Source: JAKZRT01 sp965247915 (GTDB lineage Bacteria; Pseudomonadota; Alphaproteobacteria; Rhodobacterales; Rhodobacteraceae). From it: a DNA stretch of 64,000 nt. The DNA is taken from positions 3,534,001-3,598,000 of the forward strand of contig OZ252048.1 in the NCBI GenBank assembly GCA_965247915.1, read 5' to 3'. Position 1 is the first letter of the stretch. Every line of letters begins with the position of its first letter. Shown here piece by piece: positions 8,094 through 17,030 of this stretch. Below the pieces are notes generated by a model. It was not told the DNA's origin and ran no database searches. It was given only the letters and a program-made list of their open reading frames with translations. The position numbers were made by a program, and so were the translations under genes.

Positions 8094-9103
8094 GCGACGC
8101 AAAAGGACCGGTGACAATCGCCCTGGATGACCTGCCCGATTTGCCGACCGAAGCAGCCCCCGATTTGCCCGAAGCGGCCTCGGCTGATCTGGCGAGCGGC
8201 ACCGGGGCGCGGCTTTTGCGCCTGGGGACACGGCGCGGGTCGCGGTTGACCCGCTGGGCATTGGGGGCGCTCGGGGCCTTTGCGGGGCTGGCGATCAGCC
8301 TCTGGGCCTGGGATTTCGTGACCGCGCTGATCCTGCGCAGCCCGGTCCTGGGCGGCATCGCGGCGGTGCTGGCCGGGATCGTGGCACTGGCGGTCTTGCT
8401 GGTCCTCATGCGCGAAGTCGCGGCGCTGGCCCGCCTGCGCCGCATCGACGGGCTGCGGCGCGCCGCAGCGCAGGCGCGCGCGGCGGATGGTCTGGTGGTT
8501 GCGCAGGCGCTGGCTGACAAGCTGCTGGCGCTTTATGCGGGCCGCCACGATGCGGCCTGGGGAGGCGCGTGGTTTGGCGAGGCTCGCGCGCAAGCAGTGG
8601 ACGCGGCTGATCTTTTGGACCAGGCCGAGACGGTGCTTCTGGCCCCGCTCGATGCGCGCGCGATCGCCGAGATCGAGGCCGCCGCGGCGCGTGTCGCCAC
8701 GGTCACGGCGCTGGTGCCGCTGGCGCTGGCCGATGTGGCCGCAGCAGCGATCACCGGGGTTTCCATGATCCGGCGTATCGCCGCGATCTATGGTGGCCGG
8801 TCGGGTGCTGTCGGGTCGTGGCGGCTGACCCGCGCCGTGCTGACCCATCTGGCGGCAACCGGGGCGTTGGCGGTCGGTGACGATCTGATCGGATCGGCGC
8901 TGGGAGGGTCGGTGCTGTCGAAGCTGTCGCGGCGCTTTGGCGAGGGGCTGATCAACGGCGCGCTGACGGCGCGGCTGGGGGTGGCGGCGATGGAACTCAG
9001 CCGCCCGGTGCCGTTTCACGCCACCAAGCGGCCCTCGGTCACGGCGCTGGTCCAGCGGGCGCTGACCGGGCTGTTTACCGGCGGAACGTCGGACCGCACT
9101 TAA
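8090..9103 (+). CDS. ycjF: YcjF-like membrane protein (TIGR01620/DUF697)
   Basis: 337 residues. It has an acidic Pro-rich N-terminus and two adjacent hydrophobic segments (about residues 55-78 and 86-108). A soluble helical part follows, then the DUF697-type hydrophobic C-terminal region VTALVPLALADVAAAAITGVS with RIAAIYGG. The family sits next to ycjX, as here, and the two are thought to act together in envelope stress. Intact, although its partner ycjX carries a stop. Confidence 0.85.
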   Translation: MSDAKGPVTIALDDLPDLPTEAAPDLPEAASADLASGTGARLLRLGTRRGSRLTRWALGALGAFAGLAISLWAWDFVTALILRSPVLGGIAAVLAGIVALAVLLVLMREVAALARLRRIDGLRRAAAQARAADGLVVAQALADKLLALYAGRHDAAWGGAWFGEARAQAVDAADLLDQAETVLLAPLDARAIAEIEAAAARVATVTALVPLALADVAAAAITGVSMIRRIAAIYGGRSGAVGSWRLTRAVLTHLAATGALAVGDDLIGSALGGSVLSKLSRRFGEGLINGALTARLGVAAMELSRPVPFHATKRPSVTALVQRALTGLFTGGTSDRT

Positions 9104-9427
9104 TGCTCACGTTGAGCAGCCTGGTAAACCATTGATAAATAGGGTTAAAAGATGTGAAGGCGCACACAGGAAAAGCCATACGCAAGGCGGATTCTGGGGC
9201 CGTCCTGCCCGCATCCGAGCGATTGCCGCGGGCCGGCGGGTCCTCTCCCCCATCCCCTCTCCCACAGGGAGAGGGGGGCCGAGGGGTCCAGATTGGCGCG
9301 CAAAGCGGGCACCGCAAAAATGTCGCAGCGGCGGCCTAATGTCGCGCGGCGGTCGAGGTCTTGTTGTAAGCGGCGCATGCGCGCGCGCATTTTGGCGGCA
9401 ATTCGGGCATTTTGAGCAGGTATTGGT
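9104..9427. other. Intergenic region with palindromic repeat family B
   Basis: No gene supported. It holds the palindrome at 9233-9292 described separately; the rest shows no hairpin with a T-run and no tRNA. Confidence 0.5.
9233..9292. repeat. Palindromic repeat, family B copy 1
   Basis: ccccctcctctcccc-type arms: CCCCTCTCCC (9254-9263) and GGGAGAGGGG (9267-9276) form a near-perfect hairpin with a short ACA loop. The same palindrome, with the same flanking CCCCC/GGGGG runs, recurs inside the ruvA coding region at about 32282-32329. Confidence 0.6.
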
Positions 9428-12154
9428 ATGAGCGGTCTCATTATTCTCGCAGGGCTGGCGGTTTTGGGCCTGCCGGTCGCGGTGGTCTACCTCTTGGTGG
9501 CGCTCGGCGGCGCGAAGTCGCGCATATCGGGGCTTGAGGACCGGGTTGGGCGAATGGCGTTGGAACTTTTAGCGCTGGGGGCGGGACGCGATGAAGTGCC
9601 AACACCTCGGGCGCAGGCGGTGGAGACAAGCGACAGGGTTGAAAGCGCACCGGTTGCGGCGCAGCGGCCCGAAGCCGAGCCGGTTGAATTAGCGCCTGCC
9701 CCCGAGCCCGAGGCGGCACCCGTGCCGCGCGCGGTGGTCATCCGCGCCGACCGGATGGCCGCGGCGGCGGCCTGGTTGAAGGACAATTGGTTTCTGGCGG
9801 TGGCGGCGCTGTCGCTGGCGCTGGCCGGGATATTCCTGGTGCAATACGGCGTTGAGAACGGCCTCTTGACGCCCTTCTGGCGGGTCGCCGGGGCGGTGGC
9901 GCTGGGGCTGGCGCTGGTGGGCGCGGGCGAAGTGGTGCGGCGGCGGTTCGGCGATGATGGCACTGGCGATGGGGCCACCACGGCGTTTCTGCCATCGACG
10001 TTTTCGGGGGCCGGGCTGGTGGTATTGTTCGCGGCGGTCCTGTCGGCGCATCATCTTTACGGGATGATCGGGGCCGGGGCGTCGTTTTTCTGGCTCGTGG
10101 GCGTGGCGGCGGCGAGCGTGGCGCTGGGCTGGTTTTACGGGCCGTATCTGACGCTGGTGGGTATTCTGGGCGCGATCATTGTGCCGTTTCTGGTCGGCAG
10201 GTCCAGCGAAGCGCCCGAGCTGTTTAACTATTATTTCGGCCTGATCGCGGTGGCGGCGCTGTTGATCGATGCGATAGGGCGCTGGGCCTGGGTGTCGGTT
10301 CTGGGTCTGGGCGGCGCGTTTCTGGCCGCGACCTCCATCTTCACGCTGGGCGCGGGCGACGAGCATTATCTTGGCTTCGCAGTGTCCATGGTGCTGGCGG
10401 CGGTGGTGCTGCCGCCGCTAAAGCTGACCCCCGCGCACGGCGGGATGATGATTGTCGAGACGTTTTGGCGCAGCCCGGCCGAAGGGCGGCCATGGCCCGA
10501 ATTTCCCACCCGGCTGGCGTTTGGCACGGTCGCGGCGGCGACGGCGGCGGCGTTATTGGTGGCGCTGAAGGATGCGGGTCAGGCCGAGGTTTGGCTGGCG
10601 CTGGGCGCGGTGCTGCTGATCTATGCGCTGGTGGTGATTTGGTCGCGCGGGGCCGAGGCGCTGAGCGACGCAGCACTTTTGGCGCTGCCAGCGCTGGTGG
10701 CGGTGATTTTCTGGCAGGTCGATACATCGGGCAACTTGTTCGCCGAATTTCGCGCCGGGTTGCAGCGGCCGCCCGAGACCGGGCCGCCCGGGCAGGTAAC
10801 GATGCTGGCCGGTGCTGGTGCGCTGATAGCTGCGCTGGCGCTCTGGCGCGCGCTTTTTCCGGGGCGGCTGGAGCGGTTCTGGGCGGGCGGCGCGGCGCTG
10901 GCGGCCCCGGTCGTGGTGCTGACGCTGGAAGCGACGTGGCGCCCGGCGGCGGTGCTGGGTGATTACGGTTGGGCGCTGCACGGCATGGCCGCGGCGGCGC
11001 TGATGGTTTTCGGCGCTGTTTTGGTGGCGTGGCGCGACGGCGAGGACCGCGAGCGCGCCTCGTATTTCGCGCTGGCGGCGGCGGTGATGATCGCCTTTGC
11101 GATGGTGGTGCTTTATTCGGCGACCGCGCTGACGCTGGCGATTGCTGTGCTGGTCGTGGGCGCGGCTTATGCGGACCGGGCGCTGAACCTGCGGCTGTTG
11201 CTGGTCTTTGTGGCTGGCGGCGCGGTGGCCGTCGGCTGGCGGCTGGTGCTTGATCCGGGGGCTATTCGCGCCGTCGCATCGCCCTATTGGGAGGTCCTCC
11301 TGGTCTACGGCGGGTCTATCGCGGCACTGGCGGCGGCCTGGTGGTTGCTGGCCACGCGGGGCCGGTGGCAGGCGCAGATGATGGTCGCTTCCGCCGCCTG
11401 GCTGGCGGGCGCGGTGATGGCCAATGTGTTGCTGCGCAAGTGGATCGGGGCGGCGGATTATGAAAGCCACTGGGCGATGTCGCTGACGGCGCTGATCTGG
11501 CTGGCCTCGGCGGCGGTGCAATTGTGGCGGTTGCAGATCGGCGGCGTCTGGATGGTGCGCGCGCGGCTGGGGCTAGCAGCGGCCTTTGGCGCAATCGGTC
11601 TGGTGTCGCTGGGCCTTGCCCTGACGGTCTTCAATCCGGTGCTTGGGTTTCGCGAAATCGTCGGGGGTCCGGTAATATTTGACACGCTTTTGGTGGCCTA
11701 TCTGTTGCCGGCGCTGTTTTTTGCGGCAATCGCCTGGCGGTTTACGCATCTGCCGCGATATGCGCGGCTTGGTGCGGTCTGGGCGGCCGGGGGTCTGGCG
11801 GCGGTCTACGCCGGGCTGGAGATCCGGCATCTGTGGCAGGGCGATGATCTGAGCGTCGCGGGGGTGCAGGACGGCGAGCTTTACAGCTATACGCTGGCGC
11901 TGCTGCTGGCCTCGGCCGGGCTGCTGTTTGCCGCGTTTTTCCAACGCTCGCACGGGCTGCGGCAGGTGGCCGTGGCGGGCATCGCGCTGACCATCGCCAA
12001 GGTCTTTGTGATCGACATGAACGGGCTGACCGGGCTCATTCGGGTGGCCTCGTTTCTGGGGCTGGGCCTGTCGCTGGCAGGTCTCGCCTGGGTGGTGCGG
12101 GTGATGAACGCGCAGTGGGAGCGGGGAGACGGGAAAGCCGTGGAAGAGGCGTGA
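9428..12154 (+). CDS. DUF2339 multi-pass membrane protein
   Basis: 908 residues. An N-terminal anchor (residues 1-25) and a short coiled stretch precede an Ala/Pro/Glu-rich linker to about residue 95. A block of more than 20 predicted membrane segments then starts at WLKDNWFLAVAALSLALAGIFLVQYG, the DUF2339 signature (WL..NW...VG...L..G..F...Y). No enzymatic motif is visible. Length agrees with the family (about 850-1000). Function unknown; probably inner membrane. The start is the ATG after a weak GAGCAGG (9414-9420). Confidence 0.85.
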   Translation: MSGLIILAGLAVLGLPVAVVYLLVALGGAKSRISGLEDRVGRMALELLALGAGRDEVPTPRAQAVETSDRVESAPVAAQRPEAEPVELAPAPEPEAAPVPRAVVIRADRMAAAAAWLKDNWFLAVAALSLALAGIFLVQYGVENGLLTPFWRVAGAVALGLALVGAGEVVRRRFGDDGTGDGATTAFLPSTFSGAGLVVLFAAVLSAHHLYGMIGAGASFFWLVGVAAASVALGWFYGPYLTLVGILGAIIVPFLVGRSSEAPELFNYYFGLIAVAALLIDAIGRWAWVSVLGLGGAFLAATSIFTLGAGDEHYLGFAVSMVLAAVVLPPLKLTPAHGGMMIVETFWRSPAEGRPWPEFPTRLAFGTVAAATAAALLVALKDAGQAEVWLALGAVLLIYALVVIWSRGAEALSDAALLALPALVAVIFWQVDTSGNLFAEFRAGLQRPPETGPPGQVTMLAGAGALIAALALWRALFPGRLERFWAGGAALAAPVVVLTLEATWRPAAVLGDYGWALHGMAAAALMVFGAVLVAWRDGEDRERASYFALAAAVMIAFAMVVLYSATALTLAIAVLVVGAAYADRALNLRLLLVFVAGGAVAVGWRLVLDPGAIRAVASPYWEVLLVYGGSIAALAAAWWLLATRGRWQAQMMVASAAWLAGAVMANVLLRKWIGAADYESHWAMSLTALIWLASAAVQLWRLQIGGVWMVRARLGLAAAFGAIGLVSLGLALTVFNPVLGFREIVGGPVIFDTLLVAYLLPALFFAAIAWRFTHLPRYARLGAVWAAGGLAAVYAGLEIRHLWQGDDLSVAGVQDGELYSYTLALLLASAGLLFAAFFQRSHGLRQVAVAGIALTIAKVFVIDMNGLTGLIRVASFLGLGLSLAGLAWVVRVMNAQWERGDGKAVEEA

Positions 12155-12159
12155 GGTTT

Positions 12160-12213
12160 TGTCCGCCTTTGGCGTCGCAACGCGGGGGGCCAGCCCCCCG
12201 CACCCCCCGGGAG
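12160..12213. repeat. Palindromic repeat family A copy 2, left half (split by IS110)
   Basis: gggggggcc-type arms GGGGGGCCAGCCCCCC (12184-12199), then CACCCCCCGGGAG. The expected continuation of this repeat (tatt.atggaa.gatgata) is found only after the IS110 element at 13340, so the insertion split the repeat. Confidence 0.65.
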
Positions 12214-12222
12214 CAACAGTGT

Positions 12223-13176
12223 TTATATTGCGTAGAATTTCTGATCGCGTTCCATTGCATTCAGGGTAACGACCATTTTTCGCATGACGGCGGTGATGGC
12301 CAGTTTGGGTGGTTTTCCTGCATCGACGAGCCGCTGGTAGAGGGCAGAGAACGGGGTTCTTTTGGCGCGTGTCGCCGACAGCGCCGCCATGTAGAGGGTA
12401 TTTCGCAGGTCTTTTCGCCCGCCGCGGCACACCCGTTTGCCCCGCCAGCGACCGCTTTGCCGCGCGAACGGTGCCACGCCGACCAGAGCGGCGATTTCCC
12501 CGCGTGTGACGCGGCCGAGCTCGGGAAGCCCGGCAATCATCGCCGCACTGGTGACCGCCCCGATCCCGGGAAGGCTGGTCAGGCGGCGGGCGCGATTGCG
12601 CCAGGCCGTGTCCGCTTCGATCAGGGCATTGATCTGCGCGTCCAGCGCCCTGATATCGGCCTCCAACCGGGTCAGTGCGTGGCGGATCATGGCGCGGATA
12701 TCTTCAAACGCGGCTTGTTTGAGCTGGCATTTTTCGGCAATGCGGCGGGTCAGAAGCGCCCGCCGTCGCGTGGTCAAAGCCTTGATGTAGCGCTGACCTG
12801 CTGGCTCATCGAGGCTTGGTGCGGGGCGCATCCGCTGGCCGAACAGCGCCAGAATATAGGCATCGATCCGGTCGGTCTTGGCCAGTTGCCCGCCTGCATA
12901 GGCGAATTGCCGGACCCGCTGGGGCAGCAGCCGCGCCACCGGAACTCCGGCGCCCTGAAGGGCCTCATACAGCGCCGATTCATAGCCGCCACTGGCCTCC
13001 AGAACGACGAGCTCAGGCGATGTTCCGGCCAACTTCTCAAGCAGCATCGCATGGCCCTGCGGCGTGTTCGGCAAACTGAAATGACGCTCGCTGTCGCCCT
13101 GCAACAGGCAAATGTCCAGGCCGTCCCGCGAAATGTCGCATCCCGCGAAGTAAGGTGTTAAGGTCACGTTATCCAT
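12223..13176 (-). CDS. IS110 family recombinase/transposase
   Basis: 317 residues. It has an N-terminal RuvC-like DEDD domain with D14 (GCDISRDG), E60 (VLEASGGYE), D102 and D105 (AKTDRIDA). A coiled segment (about 135-190) follows, then the Transposase_20 domain with SLPGIGAVTSAAMIA and a serine at residue 241 (FARQSGRWRG), the position of the catalytic Ser in IS621. Both catalytic motifs are intact, so the enzyme looks active. The ATG at 13176 directly abuts AAGG; a GTG at 13167 has better spacing, so translation may begin three codons later. Confidence 0.93.
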   Translation of the reverse strand: MDNVTLTPYFAGCDISRDGLDICLLQGDSERHFSLPNTPQGHAMLLEKLAGTSPELVVLEASGGYESALYEALQGAGVPVARLLPQRVRQFAYAGGQLAKTDRIDAYILALFGQRMRPAPSLDEPAGQRYIKALTTRRRALLTRRIAEKCQLKQAAFEDIRAMIRHALTRLEADIRALDAQINALIEADTAWRNRARRLTSLPGIGAVTSAAMIAGLPELGRVTRGEIAALVGVAPFARQSGRWRGKRVCRGGRKDLRNTLYMAALSATRAKRTPFSALYQRLVDAGKPPKLAITAVMRKMVVTLNAMERDQKFYAI

Positions 13177-13177
13177 C

Positions 13178-13308
13178 CTTATCTGCGGCCTTGGCGACAA
13201 CAGCGCCGGGCCAGTCAACAGTTCGGTTTGGGTGGTTACCCAAGGGGCTGGGGACCCGTCTCCCAGACGACCTCAAAGCGGGTCAAGTATTTGCCGGCCT
13301 CCCGCCCG
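13178..13308 (-). ncRNA. Candidate IS110 bridge RNA
   Basis: In the non-coding left end, on the transposase strand, four guide-like words occur in the order known for IS621. AAATACT (13292-13286) equals the left target next to the core. CTGGGAG (13266-13260) pairs with the right target CTCCCGG, with one U-G pair. ACTGTTG (13222-13216) equals the right-end donor side. CAGATAAG (13185-13178) is complementary to the left end CTTATCTG. A -10-like TATTTT lies at 13319-13314. In a circular element TTGCTT would form 17 bases upstream across the joined ends. RNA ends are estimated. Confidence 0.7.
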
Positions 13309-13337
13309 CCAACAAAATAGCAGACCGCGGACAGATA

Positions 13338-13361
13338 AGTATTTATGGAAAGATGATAGGA
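13338..13361. repeat. Palindromic repeat family A copy 2, right half
   Basis: agtatttatggaaagatgat matches the tail of other copies (compare gtatttctggaagtatgat at about 62551). It completes the left half at 12160-12213 once the IS110 element is removed. Confidence 0.6.
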
Positions 13362-13537
13362 GGACCGGATTTACGCGGCCTCACGCGCGGCCTAAAGCGG
13401 CGCCATGGACCGGCAGGCGATCAGTCTTCGAATTACCGGCCCGGCGCTATGAACCTGAGCCGCCGGGACCTCTGGCGCTGGACCCTGCGCCGCCCTTGAC
13501 CTAAAGACCCATTCGACATGTCTCGAGGATGCCGCAT

Positions 13538-16489
13538 ATGGCTGCCGAAGCGCCTGACTATAAAGACACGCTGACCCTGCCACGCACCGACTTTCCGATG
13601 CGCGCCGGTCTGCCCAAGCGCGAACCCGGCTGGCTGGAGCGATGGGCGCGGATCGGGGTTTACGACCGGCTGCGCCAAAAGGAAGGCCGCGAGCCTTTCA
13701 CGCTGCACGATGGTCCGCCTTATGCCAACGGGCATCTGCACATCGGGCATGCGCTCAACAAGATCCTGAAGGATATGGTGGTGCGCAGCCAGCAGATGAT
13801 GGGCCGCGATGCGCGCTATATCCCCGGCTGGGACTGTCACGGGCTGCCGATTGAGTGGAAGATCGAGGAGCAGTACCGGCAAAAAGGCCGCGACAAGGAT
13901 CAGGTGCCAGTCGTTGATTTTCGCCAGGAATGCCGCAAGTTCGCCGAAGGCTGGATTGACATCCAGCGCGAGGAGTTCAAGCGGCTGGGCGTCACCGGCA
14001 ACTGGGATGATCCGTACCTGACCATGGATTTCCATGCGGAGCGGGTGATTGCCGAAGAATTCATGACCTTCCTGATGTCGGGGGTTCTGTATCAGGGCTC
14101 GAAGCCGGTGATGTGGTCGCCGGTGGAAAAGACCGCGCTGGCCGAGGCCGAGGTGGAATACCACGACAAGGACAGCTTCACAATCTGGGTGCTGTTCCCG
14201 GTGATCGCGTCTGACAACGCTCTGATTTCAGGGGCCAGCGTGGTGATCTGGACCACCACGGCCTGGACCCTTCCGTCGAACCGGGGCGTGGTCTTTCGCG
14301 ATGACATTTCCTATGGGGTTTACGAGGTGACCAGCCGCCCCGAGGACTGCTGGGCCCGGATCGGGCACAAATACATATTGGCCGACAAGCTGGCCGACAC
14401 CGTATTTGCGCGGGCGCGGCTGGAGACATCGATGAACCGCCGGTTGGGCGATGCGCCGGCCAGCGAGCTGGCCAAGGTGCGCCTGGCGCATCCGCTCGCG
14501 GGTGTCGAGGGCGGGAAAGGTGAATGGGACGCGCCGCGCGATTTCCGCCATGCGCCGTTCGTGACCGACGAGGAAGGCACCGGGTTCGTGCATTGCGCGC
14601 CGAGCCACGGCATGGACGAGTTCGAGTTGTACCGCGATGCCGGGATGCTGGCCGAGGTCATCACCTATAACGTCGAGGAAGACGGGGCTTTCCGGGCCGA
14701 CTTGCCGCTTTTTGGCGGCACCCGCATTCTGAAGGCCAACGGCAAGGAAGGCGACGCAAACAGGGCGGTAATTGACGCGCTGGCGGCGGCGGGCGGCTTG
14801 CTGGCGCGCGGCAGGATCAAGCATTCGTACCCGCATTCGTGGCGCTCGAAGGCCCCGGTGATCTTTCGCAACACCCCGCAGTGGTTTGCCGCCATCGACC
14901 GGGCGGTCGGCGACGGGCAGGATGGGTTCGGCACGACGATCCGCGCGCGGGCGCTCAGGTCGATCGACGAGCTGGTGACCTGGACACCGCCCACGGGGCG
15001 CAACCGGCTTCATGCGATGATTCAGGCCCGGCCCGACTGGGTGCTGAGCCGCCAGCGCGCCTGGGGGGTGCCGCTGACCGCTTTCGTTCGCAAGGGTGCG
15101 CGGCCCGACGACGCCGATTTTCTGTTGCGCAATGAGGCGGTTAACGCGCGAATTCTTGAGGCGTTCGAGGCCGAGGGCGCCGATGCCTGGTACGCCGAGG
15201 GCGCGAAAGAGCGGTTTCTAGGCGGCGACGCGAACCCGGACGATTACGTTCAGATATTTGACATTCTCGATGTCTGGTTTGACAGCGGATCGACCCATGC
15301 CTTCGTGCTGCGCGACCGCGACGACGGCTCGGACGATGGCTTGGCCGACCTTTATCTGGAGGGCACCGACCAGCATCGCGGCTGGTTCCATTCGTCGATG
15401 TTGCAGGCCTGCGGTACGCGCGGGCGCGCGCCCTATCGCGGGGTGCTGACGCATGGCTTCACGCTGGATGACAAGGGCATGAAAATGTCCAAATCGCTTG
15501 GCAACACCATCGTGCCCGATGCGGTGGTCAAGCAATATGGCGCCGATATTCTGCGCCTTTGGGTGGCGCAGTCGGATTATTCCGGCGACCAGCGCATCGG
15601 GCCCGAAATATTGAAAGGCGTGTCCGACAGCTATCGCCGGTTGCGCAACACGCTGCGGTTCCTCTTGGGCAATCTGGCGCATTTCGGCGACGGCGACCGG
15701 GTCGATCCGGGCGCAATGCCCGAGCTGGAAAAATGGGCGCTGCACCGGGTGGCCGAGCTGGACCATACGGTGCGCAAGGGCTATGCAGCCTACGATTTTC
15801 AGGGCGTGTTCAGCCAGATCTTCACCTTCGCGACGGTCGAATTGTCGGCGTTTTACTTCGATATCCGCAAGGACGCGCTTTATTGCGACGGGCCCGACAG
15901 TGCGCGGCGCAGGGCGGCGTTGACGGTGCTCGATATCCTTTATCACCGGCTGACGACATGGCTGGCGCCGATCCTGGTTTTCACCATGGAAGAGGTCTGG
16001 CTGGAGCGGTTCCCGGGCGACGAGGGCTCGGTGCATCTGACCGATTTCCCCGCAACCCCCGCCGATTGGCTCGACGAGCCGCTGGCCGCGAAATGGGCCG
16101 GCATCCGGCGGGTGCGACGGGTGGTGACGGCAGCGCTGGAAGTGCAGCGGCGCGCGGGTGTCATCGGGGCCAGCCTCGAGGCGGCCCCCGTCGTGCACGT
16201 GTCGGACGCCGATACGCTGGCGGCGCTGAAGTCGGTGGATTTCGACGACATCTGCATCACCAGCGGCGTGGTTCTGACCGGCGATCCGGCCCCCGCCGAG
16301 GCGTTCCGGATGCCCGAGGTGCCGGGCGTGGGCGTGGTGTTCGAGAAGGCTGACGGTGCGAAATGCCAGCGCTGCTGGAAGATCTTGCCCGACGTCGGCG
16401 GGCACAGTCACGCCGGGACCTGTGCCCGGTGCGACGCAGCCCTTGGCGCACCGTCCAATATCGCCTGCTGCGCCAAAGGTGCGCCCTGA
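13538..16489 (+). CDS. ileS: Isoleucyl-tRNA synthetase
   Basis: 983 residues, class I synthetase charging tRNA-Ile. The HIGH motif is in DGPPYANGHLHIGHALN (near residue 60) and KMSKS in DKGMKMSKSLGN (near 652). The large CP1 editing insert lies between; the C-terminal zinc site is CQRCWK ... CARC. Length is usual for alphaproteobacteria. ATG 13538 is preferred over the in-frame ATG 13529 because GAGG (13525-13528) abuts the first and is 9 bases from the second. Upstream lies the IS110 element, so the original promoter may lie in the remaining 200 bases or be displaced. Confidence 0.95.
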   Translation: MAAEAPDYKDTLTLPRTDFPMRAGLPKREPGWLERWARIGVYDRLRQKEGREPFTLHDGPPYANGHLHIGHALNKILKDMVVRSQQMMGRDARYIPGWDCHGLPIEWKIEEQYRQKGRDKDQVPVVDFRQECRKFAEGWIDIQREEFKRLGVTGNWDDPYLTMDFHAERVIAEEFMTFLMSGVLYQGSKPVMWSPVEKTALAEAEVEYHDKDSFTIWVLFPVIASDNALISGASVVIWTTTAWTLPSNRGVVFRDDISYGVYEVTSRPEDCWARIGHKYILADKLADTVFARARLETSMNRRLGDAPASELAKVRLAHPLAGVEGGKGEWDAPRDFRHAPFVTDEEGTGFVHCAPSHGMDEFELYRDAGMLAEVITYNVEEDGAFRADLPLFGGTRILKANGKEGDANRAVIDALAAAGGLLARGRIKHSYPHSWRSKAPVIFRNTPQWFAAIDRAVGDGQDGFGTTIRARALRSIDELVTWTPPTGRNRLHAMIQARPDWVLSRQRAWGVPLTAFVRKGARPDDADFLLRNEAVNARILEAFEAEGADAWYAEGAKERFLGGDANPDDYVQIFDILDVWFDSGSTHAFVLRDRDDGSDDGLADLYLEGTDQHRGWFHSSMLQACGTRGRAPYRGVLTHGFTLDDKGMKMSKSLGNTIVPDAVVKQYGADILRLWVAQSDYSGDQRIGPEILKGVSDSYRRLRNTLRFLLGNLAHFGDGDRVDPGAMPELEKWALHRVAELDHTVRKGYAAYDFQGVFSQIFTFATVELSAFYFDIRKDALYCDGPDSARRRAALTVLDILYHRLTTWLAPILVFTMEEVWLERFPGDEGSVHLTDFPATPADWLDEPLAAKWAGIRRVRRVVTAALEVQRRAGVIGASLEAAPVVHVSDADTLAALKSVDFDDICITSGVVLTGDPAPAEAFRMPEVPGVGVVFEKADGAKCQRCWKILPDVGGHSHAGTCARCDAALGAPSNIACCAKGAP

Positions 16490-16550
16490 ATGCGCTCCCT
16501 ACAGCGCGGTGGTAGCGGGACAACCGCTGTTCCGAAAGGATTATGGTGCG

Positions 16551-17003
16551 ATGCCCAGCCTGACCATCGACACGCCAACCGGCCCTTTCACCCTGACCGA
16601 GGATGCGGGGCGGATCGTTCGGGCGCAATGGGCGGTCGGCGGCCGCGACCACACCCCGGTGCTGGACCGTGCCGCGCAACAGCTTGCGGCCTATTTTGCC
16701 GGGACGCGCACCGGGTTTAACCTGCCGCTGACGGTCACGGGGTCCGATTTGCAGCGCCGCGTCTGCGCGGTTCTGGCGCGTATTCCTTACGGGCGGACGC
16801 GCACTTACGGCGACATTGCCAAGGAAATCGGCGTGCCCGCCCAGGCCGTGGGCCAGGCCTGTGGCGGCAATCCGATCCCGGTGATCATTCCCTGCCACCG
16901 GGTGCTGGGCGGCGGCGGGCTGGGCGGATTTTCGGGCGGCGGCGGGATCGAGACCAAGGTGGTGCTGTTGAAACTGGAAGGGGCGGCGTCGCTGTTGATT
17001 TGA
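16551..17003 (+). CDS. ogt: Methylated-DNA-[protein]-cysteine S-methyltransferase
   Basis: 150 residues. A suicide repair protein that moves the methyl group from O6-methylguanine to its own cysteine. The active site is IPCHRVLGG, with the helix-turn-helix segment YGRTRTYGDIAKEIG and AVGQACGGNPIPVIIPCHRV. The N-terminal ribonuclease-like domain is short, as in Ogt. ATG 16551 follows GAAAGGA (16534-16540). It lies 61 bases after ileS, perhaps co-transcribed. Confidence 0.9.
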   Translation: MPSLTIDTPTGPFTLTEDAGRIVRAQWAVGGRDHTPVLDRAAQQLAAYFAGTRTGFNLPLTVTGSDLQRRVCAVLARIPYGRTRTYGDIAKEIGVPAQAVGQACGGNPIPVIIPCHRVLGGGGLGGFSGGGGIETKVVLLKLEGAASLLI

Positions 17004-17030
17004 GCCAGCCCGGTGCCGGCGCGCGCAATG

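Larger units (their letters stand above)
12214..13339 (-). mobile_element. IS110-family insertion sequence with non-coding left end
   Basis: About 1126 bp. The bounds were found by joining the two halves of the interrupted palindromic repeat: AG at 12212-12213 and again at 13338-13339 (CT on the transposase strand) are the likely core dinucleotide. There are no inverted repeats, as expected for IS110. The right end beyond the transposase stop is only 9 bases; the left end, upstream of the transposase, is about 160 bases and carries the bridge-RNA candidate. Confidence 0.8.

Noticed and set aside
7532..9019. Long minus-strand ORF of 495 codons opposite ycjX/ycjF (and similar long ORFs opposite metZ, DUF2339, ileS, clpB)
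   Set aside because: High GC makes antisense frames stay open. Compositions are Arg/Pro/Gln/His-rich, no family is recognisable, and the opposite strand has clear genes.
13449..13499. 16-codon ORF (MNLSRRDLWRWTLRRP) ahead of ileS as a leader peptide
   Set aside because: No Ile codons, no attenuator hairpin after it, and T-box or leader control of ileS is not expected in alphaproteobacteria.
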